Below, piece by piece: positions 56,454-64,000 of a DNA stretch of 64,000 bases (the stretch's first letter is position 1; each line of letters begins with the position of its first letter). The notes under the pieces were generated by a model. The model ran no database searches. It was not told the origin of the DNA and was given only the letters and a program-made list of their open reading frames with translations. A program made the translations under genes and the position numbers. The stretch comes from Xiphophorus maculatus. Lineage: Eukaryota > Chordata > Actinopteri > Cyprinodontiformes > Poeciliidae. The stretch covers positions 7,653,103-7,717,102 of the forward strand of contig NC_036453.1 of the NCBI RefSeq assembly GCF_002775205.1. The letters are read 5' to 3'.

Positions 56454-57426
56454 GTAAAAATTTTGTGATATTGAAAACAAAATAACTGAAGATTGTTTTA
56501 TTATTATTTTTTATGTGAACATCTTTTGAGCAGATTTTTGTAAAGATTTCGTACATCTTTTGGAGCCTCCTCTGGTCAGTCAGGTAGTAAGGAGTCAACC
56601 ACTCTGCCAGAAATAAAGAAAGCAGAATGTGGCTCAAGTGGTTCGTTTTACAGTTTAGTAGGAAAAATAAACGAACCCTGAGACGGATCAGAGAGGGATG
56701 CTCCTAAACGCTCCCGTCAGAATCAGAGAGACGAGGAAGGGGCTGACAGGCGGGGAGATGTGGAGAAACGGAGAGAAAGCGAGAGGCTGAGGAAGTCAAT
56801 AATGTACTTAACCTTCCTCCGCAGACTCCCTGCATCCCTCCTTGTTATTGTAAAGCACAGGGGCTGGCGCGAGGCGAGGGAGAGGGAAGGGGAATAAAAA
56901 AGCTTCTCTGGAATAGAAAAAGCAGAGACTGGAAGGGAGAGCTGTGTATTTTTTTTGTCAGCATAAATGTCAGAGCGGTTAAGTGTGCGCACGGCAGGCG
57001 GGGAGACTGAAGAACAGGAAGAGTCCCACATAAGAGGGAATTGCCCCGTTTTACTGCCACATAAATCTGCCCTCTGCACACTAAACCGCCTCTTTCTGGG
57101 TTTCCTGCCTGGATGTAGAAGTTTGCTCGAAGTGAATTTCAGAATCGTTGCTGTTTCATTTGATGGTTTCTCATTTTTTTGTTCTCACATTTTGCATGTT
57201 TTGTTTTTCCATTTGAGTCTGAGTTTCTTCTAAAGACAGACCCAGCGTTTTTAAACAAACCCCTCGTTGTTTTCTGGCAATAAGTTTCAAGAAATCACAT
57301 TTGACAGGCACTGTGATGTTGCCTAGCAACCCCAGCTGATCTCCAGCATGTTTGGTCAGCTGGTTTTCCCTTTGTTTGTGCTGTACAATGGCTGCTGGGA
57401 AAGACAAGAGTTTTGTTGTTGATACG

Positions 57427-57797
57427 CCTGTCAAAGTAAATCAGTTAATCAATCACATGATAAATTAAAACAAGCTCAATAATTTCCATTTGCATGGAAA
57501 TGCAGAAGGAGTGTAAATTTATCGTTTTTCTTCAGTCTGCTGCTTTGGTCTCAACTAAACCTTTTTAGGAAGGACAGTTTTGTGTCCAGACACTCTATAA
57601 TTCATTCTGTTGTTTATTTATTTTGTATATTTAAAATGTCTTCCGGTTTTAAATGTTCATCAGAATTTAAAGTTTGTTGATCTTTGATCATGTGTTCTTG
57701 CATTATCACCATTATATGACATGAAAAAGTTCTCAAAACAACAATATTGTTGTGGCAATAAATTCTTTCCTTCAGCAAAATTTGTTATCATGACAGG
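57427..57797 (+). mobile_element. AT-rich CCTGTCA-end repeat, near full length (371 bp)
   Basis: Starts CCTGTCAAAGTAAATCAG, ends TTTGTTATCATGACAGG, giving 7-bp inverted ends. Between: AATAATTTCCATTTGCATGG, TTGGTCTCAACTAAACC, GTATATTTAAAATGTCTTCC, GTTTGTTGATCTTTGATC, CAACAATATTG. It is the reference copy in this window. Confidence 0.65.
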
Positions 57798-60224
57798 TCC
57801 GGTCCAGACTTGCCATCCAGAAACCACTTGCTGCATTCTTGTTGGATGTGCAGGATGCTCCACTAATGCTTTTCAAAGATGTACAGTTGCATAATTTGTA
57901 AACGTTGAGTTGGGGGCGTGGCCAGCAGCGGCTTGTCTGGATTCCAGTCTGGTCAGTGAGCGGTTCTAGGGCTTCTGTCTCAGGGTTTTGCATAGACTAT
58001 AGATCCTGACCTGCTCATGGAAGCACCTTTAATGTCTCCATGAAGCTGCAGGTGAAGGAGCTTTGCTGTTTTAGCTGCAGGATGATTCATCTCTCAGGTT
58101 TTTATTTCTCCGATTTTCCAGTCGTGGTGAACTTTTTCATTTAAGCTAATTTCCTTTTGGCTTCATGTATATTTATTTGCATTCTTGCTTTACTTCCCCT
58201 CAGGCTTCATGAGCCAACGACGTTTTTCCCCGAGTTGCACATTAACTTGGAGTGGGAAGCAGCTGAAGCTGACTGGAAGGTCTGCTGTGAGATGGAACTG
58301 CTTAAGTAATTTTTGACAGATTGCAGATCGATCAGATCCTGACTGTGGGAGAAAAGATGCTCTTTCTGAAGAAATCCCTGTAGTTAAAGTTTTAGAGGTC
58401 TTAGAAAAGGCCAGTGAATCTTTAAGTCCTTAAAATGGATTAAATACATTAAAAATATAGCCTTAGAGGTATTAAATGTTGATGTTGGGGAATGTTGAGG
58501 CTTGTCTTTTCTATGTAGTTTTAGCAGACTGCGTTCTGTGGCTACCGGTAACTAGCTGCTAACGCTAGCTAGCTTTTTTACATCCATTATGAAAATTTAT
58601 CACCAGTTGCCTGGATGATGTTCATCTTAAACATTGGCTCACTTCACACATATGATTTAATTTGAACATTTCTGTCTTGATTAAGGTCTTAGATTTAATT
58701 CATAATGGTCTTAAAAAGTTTTACATTTCAGTTTGTTGAGCCTGCAGAAACCCTGGATCCTCTAAGAATCCATGAAGTCTTTTGTATGAGGAATTTAAAT
58801 TTTACTTTATTCTATTTACCCATCCATTGATTGATGCTCATTGACCCATTTATGGTATCCATGGTTTTACTTTCTAAATTCTCGATTTGTTCTGATATTT
58901 TCGGGTCGATGTAGTCAATGAGGTTGAGTATTTCTTGCAGATATAAAACTTGTTTTCCTATTGATTGACAGCAGATCTTGCTTTTAGAAATTAGACCAAA
59001 GTTTCTGGGAGAGGAGCCATCAGAAGGTATTGATCGGCCAATCAGAAATTAATTTTGCTGAAACTTCAGCAAAGAGATTATTTTCAAATCTGAACTTCTT
59101 TGATGTCTGAGAGAGAAAACTTATGCATATCTAAAAGATAAGTAGTAATGTCATAAATGCAATCTTTCAGAATAACACAAAATATTCTAAGATTAGTTTA
59201 AGTCATTTAAATGTTGGTTCCAGCTGCCGGTCGTTACTGATCATTTTGTCTTAATTTCTCCGTTATTCTCTCCTCTTCTTCTCACCTGTAATATTTATTT
59301 TTATTCATAGCGGCTCTCTGTCCTTCGTCAGTCTTCACTCGGTTGTTTTTCCTCCTTTCATCTCATTTCTCGTCTCTGCAGCCCTGGACAGAAACTCATG
59401 CATCACGGTGAAACTCAGAACAAAAGCAGAACCATTGAAGTGTCTTTCTGAGGCCAAACTGCGGTTTTCACAACAACCTTTGTTGTTGTGAAAAGTGAAA
59501 ATTGGATTTTAACTTTAAGTTGATGATAGAAAACAAAAACTTAACGATTAATCACCATGTTTGACTCACAGGACTCTGAATTTAATCTTTGTTTCGAACT
59601 GCAGCGCCGACTTTCTGAAATCTTTCCGTTTTCTTTCAAAACACTCTAAATGTTGTTTTATTAAATCATGCAGCTATGGGATGGAAATATTTCTCTGGAT
59701 TTTCCTGCAAGAGAACTTGATTTATAGAACAGGATTACGATGTATAAAGTATTGCTTTGACTTGATATTTTCTCTGTTTTTCTGCGAGTTTCTGTAGAAT
59801 CTTTACTTCTGTTATTTCCTGTAAACCTGCAGTGCGTCGCCTTAATGCAGGAGTATCAGATGGTTTGTAGGTTTTATATTTGTTATTGAAATTAAAAGGA
59901 TAATTATTACAAATTAAAATCTTTTTAGAAAACATTCAAAGTTTTTTGCTTTCTCCTTTCATTTCTACTATTCAGTGACTTTGTTGCACCCAAATCTAAT
60001 GAACTCAGTAAACTTTTTCAATATGACGCAATCGTTTTTAAAGAAAGTTGCATTTTTTCCAGTTCTCTTCCAGTAGAAGACATTGATCTGATTTTGAAAC
60101 CATTTCTCAGTCTTTCACGAAGCAGCTGCTTTTGGAAGTTTTTCTGTTTCCTTTTTGTTTTATTCTGGGTTCGTTTGGTTTCACTAAACAGGATTGAAGT
60201 CAAAACAGAAGCAGAATACCCCAA

Positions 60225-60335
60225 AACTTTACCCAATAAGAGTAGAAATACTTCAGGATAAAATTACTCAAGTGAAAGTAAAATACACCTAAAAGTAATT
60301 TTTTAAAAAAGAGTCACTCAATTACCTCGCACTGA
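60225..60335 (+). mobile_element. Fragment of the CAGAGTTGGG hAT-type MITE
   Basis: AATAAGAGTAGAAATACTTC, AAATTACTCAAGTGAAAGTA, and a worn end. Confidence 0.55.
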
Positions 60336-60442
60336 ATGTTGCATATTAAATGTTTCAGTGTGAATATGTGAAGGCTCTCTGACAGATCGCTGCTTTCTGT
60401 TGCTAGCTCTTGTTTTCATGCGAACATCTTCTCACTCGTCCT

Positions 60443-60464
60443 TCTCTCTCTCTCTCTCTCTCTC
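60443..60464. repeat. (CT)n tract at the jade2 exon 2 acceptor
   Basis: Eleven CT units form an unusually strong polypyrimidine tract 16 bases before the splice acceptor of the first coding exon. Confidence 0.93.
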
Positions 60465-60479
60465 GCCCCCCGCTGACAG

Positions 60480-60543
60480 ATGGAGAGCGAGAAGAAGAGG
60501 AGGAAATACTCCACAAGCAGCAACGACTCCGACACCACTGACA
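60480..60543 (+). CDS. jade2: JADE2 first coding exon (gene continues past the right edge)
   Basis: First coding exon of the PHD-finger protein JADE2, a scaffold of the HBO1 (KAT7) histone H4 acetyltransferase complex that is also reported as an E3 ligase for LSD1. The exon begins at the ATG, straight after a long CT tract ending in GACAG, and ends A|GTAAGT. It codes MESEKKRRKYSTSSNDSD then TTD and the first base of a Ser codon; human JADE2 starts MEEKRRKYSISSDNSDTTDS. JADE1 and JADE3 start differently, so the assignment rests on this short but distinctive N-terminus plus its position next to cdkn2aipnl. The EPL1-like and PHD regions must lie beyond 64000. I could not find exon 3 in 60544-64000. 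Confidence 0.8.
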
Positions 60544-60779
60544 GTAAGTGGGAGAAAGTGGAAGTTTCTCTGAGTTCATGGCACAAGTATAAAAATGTTA
60601 AAGGTTTTATTAGTTACAGACGCAAACATGAGTTTGTTTTTTCCTCATTTTAACCAACAAGAACTGGAGCATGATTAGGAGGGTGAATGAAAATAAAAGT
60701 CAGATGTATGAGATGCATTTGGGTTCAGCTCCTTTTTATTTGTAAATTGGAATAAAAATAAAAATGGAATAATTTTTAC

Positions 60780-61075
60780 TTGGGCTGAAACAATTAATCA
60801 GATTAACCATGATTAATCGATTACTGAAACAATCGTCAACTAATTTAGTTATTGATTAATCATTGACTGGAGTAGACAAACTCAAAAAATGTCAAATTTT
60901 TGAAAGAACAACATGATCAGAGGAGTAAATAAATAACATTTTGCTGTCTAATTAACAATAATGCAAAAATCAATAATGAATCTACAAAGTATCATTTTAT
61001 AAAAATTACTTTAGCCATTAGCTAAAGTAATATTGTTGACTAAACATAAAAATCAGTTTTTACGTTTAGTCAACA
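60780..61075. mobile_element. AATCGATTAAT family copy with two hairpins at its right side
   Basis: TGGGCTGAAACAATTAATCAG, ATTAATCGATTACTGAAAC, AATCGTCAACTAATTTAG; then hairpin 61005-61015 with 61021-61031 (11 bp) and hairpin 61035-61052 with 61057-61074 (17 of 18 pairs, loop TCAG). Confidence 0.6.
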
Positions 61076-61547
61076 TCCAGAAACAAAGTAATTCAGTTAA
61101 ATAAAGGTCAGTAGCAGATATTAGGGTGAATATTTTTTTATTTAATCAGTGCAGATATTTTACTTCTAGTTTTTTGGGGCGCCCCCAGGTGTTTATCTTC
61201 TAAAACTGATTTCCAAATATTGATGAATCCAACTATTTTATCTCCCTGATGTTTCCAGATGTTTATATTCAGTAAGACGGTTTGTCCAGATGTCAGTATG
61301 TGGTGATTTATTTGGTTTCCAGTTGACAGGAATTGTTTTCTTGGTGCTAGAAGAACAAGAAGTTTCAAAGTGATCGATTAGTGAAGCAGCAGCAAAAATA
61401 ATGTTTCAGAAACAAAATATTTAGGGTCACTTTACTCTTGCTGATGTGGAAAATATATTTTATTAGACACGAGAACTGCTGACAATTAAAAATGAGATTT
61501 CTGCAGGAGTTTAGAGAAAGAATGAAGCATTTTTAATGTTTTGTGTC

Positions 61548-61985
61548 CAGAGGCCAATATATTACTCAAGTACGAGTAGAACTGCCTCCATATGTTTTTA
61601 CTCAAGTAAAGGTAAAAATATTTGGTAAAACATCAACTCAAGTACTGAATAACATTTAATATTTAAAAATTACATAATCAGATTAACTAAAATATAAAGT
61701 ATAGTGGACATTTTGGTATTTTAAGGACAAAAATGACAAAAATTCATATAAGTGACAAAAAATAACAAAATAAAATGTTTCAAATCTTCTGAAACTGTAA
61801 CAGAAGCTGCTGGTCTGAATCTGGTGAGTTTCTGGTTAAAACATGTTTGATTTTCATTCAGTGGGAAAAAAATCCAGAAATTTCACTCTAGTAAGAGCAG
61901 AAATACTTCAGGATAAAATTACTCAGGTAAAAGTAAAAAAGTAGCAAAAGTCCTGAAGTAAATGTAAGTAAACTACCTTGTTCTG
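61548..61985 (+). mobile_element. hAT-type MITE, 438 bp, with perfect 8-bp target duplication
   Basis: Starts CAGAGGCCAATAT, ends CTACCTTGTTCTG. TTTGTGTC flanks it on both sides (61540-61547 and 61986-61993). Body as in the 22130 copy. Confidence 0.88.
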
Positions 61986-62290
61986 TTTGTGTCTGAGTCA
62001 GACTGATTATGAAGCAGTTTTCACGCGGCGCTGCCGGACCTCTGTCGATGTCAGGTCTGTGCAGCATTTTTGCAGCGTCTTTAATGGGCCGTTTGTGCTG
62101 CTCTGCGTTTCCGCCTGACCTCTGCAGCTGCAGCTGGAGGTTATCAGGTTTCTAATTGAAGGATGCCCAGGATAATTTTGGCTGCTGTGCGGCTTCTAAT
62201 TAACACGCAGCCATGATGGTAGGCTTCGCCTGCATGTTTGGTTATCGGGTCACGGTGACGGAGTCGAGCAGCTGCCATGTGGTAGCCGAG
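61986..62290 (+). other. GC-richer stretch of jade2 intron, nothing identified
   Basis: Noticeably richer in CpG and CTGC words than its surroundings (CGCGGCGCTGCCGG near 62024). I searched it for a codon run continuing the JADE2 N-terminus and saw none. Confidence 0.4.
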
Positions 62291-62293
62291 CTA

Positions 62294-62858
62294 CACTGCA
62301 AAAACACTAAATCTACCTGCTATTTTTTGTGTTTGTTTAGTTGGTATCGTAGGATATGCACCGCAAATCTGGAATAAACTCCAGAAAAACAGCTGAAAGC
62401 CCACCTACTTAGAGTTGACTTTGAAACGTCGTAAATGAAACATTAATCAACAATATGACGTGTAATGATGGGAAAATGTAATATTTCAATTGTTGACTGT
62501 GTTTCTATGACTTTGTGCTTTTATGTTTTTATGATGTAAAGCTCTTTGAAATGTGATATACAAATAAAATTTGATGGATTGATTAATAGTACAGTTGAAA
62601 TAAAACAAAACTAACTTACAAGTAACTTTTCATTAAGATATACGAGCTTTTTTTAGTCAATAGAAGTAAATAAGATTATTTCACTTATAAAATAGGAAAA
62701 TGTCTTGTTATAAGTTAAATAATCTAGAACTTTCTCATCAATATTAAAGAATTATTTACTTAAATGAAGCTCTTATTTCTTGCTGAAAAGTCACTTATGC
62801 TCTAGAGGGTTCGGGTATTACACCAGAATACTTGGTAAGATTTAGTGTTTTTACAGTG
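62294..62858 (+). mobile_element. TA-flanked TIR element with a LINE tail inserted
   Basis: Ends CACTGCAAAAACACTAAATC and TAGTGTTTTTACAGTG are inverted; TA flanks both sides (62292-62293 and 62859-62860). Inner words TTACAAGTAACTTTTCATTA match 13327 and 34147. It is split by the LINE piece at 62341-62585. Confidence 0.65.
62341..62585 (+). mobile_element. LINE 3' end (L2/CR1-like)
   Basis: GGAATAAACTCCAGAAAAAC, then GTAAAGCTCTTTGAAATGTG, ATACAAATAAAATTTGATGG and GATTGATTAAT: the usual 3' end of fish LINEs of the L2/CR1 group. Only the last 245 bases, no reverse transcriptase codons. Confidence 0.65.
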
Positions 62859-63339
62859 TAGTGTGCAGAAGATTAGCACATGGAGTTTTGCAGACAGATA
62901 GAAATCATTACTCAAACATTCTGGTTCAGATGTTCTGTGATTTTTGCTCTGACGGGTTTTTTGTTCATGTGACCCTGGACCAGTGCTCACGTTGCTCTTT
63001 AACTGGACTTTTACTTCACCAGAACGTGAACGCCTGATGGTTTCTGCAGATCCTGGAGAACTCTGCATGGCTGCACGAGGAGAGCAATGTGCTCCTCATT
63101 AAGAGTAATTGAGCGTAAGCTTCCTGTCTGTTTGGAGCTTGAACCAAACTCCCATTAGGAGAGTTTGGTGCTTCAGCATGGAGTTAGCGGCTGCTCCGGT
63201 TCCTTCCTGATGTGTGGCCCGACTGCTCTGGGTCGGTCACAGGACCGGCTGTGCTGACCTGAGCCTAAAACCAAACACACGACCTCATCATGCCCTCATC
63301 GCTCTGGCGACGCTCCGGGCCGTTCGCTGCCAGGCCAAG

Positions 63340-63668
63340 AAATCAGTTAATCGCAGGATAAATTAAAGCGAGATCAATAGTTTCTATTTACCTGATTTAT
63401 CGTTTCTCTCTTTCCACCAAAAACTGGATGATCAAAGTTTTCAGTCTGGTGTTTTGGTCTCAACCAGCAGAGACTTTATAATTCATTTTATTTGTTCTTT
63501 ATCTATTTTGGATATTTAAAATGTCTTCCAGTTCCAGCATTAAATGTTTATTTAAAGTTTATTGATCTTTGAGAATCTGTTCTTGCTTTATTATTATTTC
63601 ATGACCATTATATTACTGGAAATGGTCTGAAAACAACAATGTTATCGTTAATGACAATAACTTCTTAA
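63340..63668 (+). mobile_element. AT-rich CCTGTCA-end repeat
   Basis: CAGTTAATCGCAGGATAAAT, AAAACTGGATGATCAAAG, TTGGTCTCAACCAGCAG, GATATTTAAAATGTCTTCC, AACAATGTTATCG. Confidence 0.6.
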
Positions 63669-63924
63669 TAATTCCCAAATGTCCAGGTTTCATTTTGCCG
63701 TATTCAGCAACAGAAAAGAGTAATCTTTTTGTCCTGCAGCGAAATATCGGGATGTAAACAGCAACATGCATCGTGTCGACACAACATGGTAAATTTGGTG
63801 TTTCTAGCCGATATTCTTTACGTGTTTCAGGTCATTTGGAGCAACTGAAAGTCTAAAAGGTTTTAATGTTTGGTAGCGACAAGCTTACGGCAGAATCCTC
63901 ATCGATAAACACACACTCCTTCAC

Positions 63925-64000
63925 TGATTTTGCTCTGTGTGTGGGCGTGTGTCGGGGTGTGGGCGTGGACGTGTGTGTGTGATTTCTGTGTGTGTTTGCG
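63925..64000. repeat. (GT)n with GGCGTG units, cut by the window edge
   Basis: GTGTGGGCGTGTGTCGGGG and related GT-rich units. Confidence 0.8.

Larger units (their letters stand above)
44512..60479 (+). other. jade2 intron 1 (inferred)
   Basis: Between the inferred non-coding exon and the first coding exon there is no other gene I can support. The stretch holds microsatellites, a minus-strand SINE, LINE tails and many DNA-transposon fragments, listed separately. Its status as one intron is inferred from the donor at 44511 and the acceptor before 60480. Confidence 0.4.

Noticed and set aside
58204-58292. Possible extra jade2 exon after a pyrimidine tract ending CCCCTCAG, with frame MSQRRFSPSCTLTW
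   Set aside because: The acceptor looks fair but the donor (GTCTGC) is weak and the peptide matches nothing in JADE proteins. RNA-seq would settle it.

Overview
The window is vertebrate nuclear DNA, almost certainly from a ray-finned (teleost) fish. Genes are split by GT-AG introns. There are two fish-type tRNA-Cys genes, a tRNA-derived SINE seen in two copies, LINE tails of teleost type, many short non-autonomous DNA transposons, and long (CA)n, (GT)n and (ATTC)n microsatellites. The gene order (PP2A catalytic subunit, UBE2B, CDKN2AIPNL, JADE2) matches human 5q31.1, which supports the assignments. A percomorph or cyprinodontiform fish is my guess only.

Layout. 1-3.4 kb is AT-rich intergenic DNA with a GC-richer patch near 660-850 that could be the 5' end of a neighbouring gene. 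3.43-13.97 kb, minus strand, is a complete seven-exon PP2A catalytic subunit gene (309 aa). 14.3-22.8 kb has no protein gene I can support; it holds a small tRNA-Cys cluster and repeats, and CDKL3, which lies here in human, is not visible. 23.03-33.46 kb, plus strand, is a complete six-exon ube2b (152 aa). 36.7-37.99 kb, minus strand, is a two-exon cdkn2aipnl (119 aa as read). 38-43.5 kb is repeat-rich and includes a promoter-like spot near 39.27 kb with an E-box beside a D-box. 43.5-44.5 kb, plus strand, is the GC-rich promoter and likely non-coding first exon of jade2. Its first coding exon is at 60.48 kb, so most of the right-hand third is one large intron, and the gene runs off the right edge.

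The four proteins do not form an operon-like pathway; this is an old conserved block of housekeeping regulators: a Ser/Thr phosphatase, the RAD6-type ubiquitin-conjugating enzyme, an XRN2-binding protein, and a PHD-finger scaffold of the HBO1 acetyltransferase complex.

Most remaining DNA is transposon-derived. The best supported elements are a hAT-type family with CAGAG ends and 8-bp target duplications, a 236-bp hAT element nested in an older repeat, a TA-flanked family with CACTGCAAAAACAC-like ends, an AT-rich family with CCTGTCA ends in about eleven copies, and a 712-bp element with 16-bp perfect inverted ends. I saw no CRISPR array, no endogenous virus and no sign of bacterial sequence. 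No single clearly new system stands out; the strongest leads are the E-box/D-box spot, the decaying tRNA-Cys array, the unusually divergent PP2A subunit, and three places where pairs of hairpins sit side by side.
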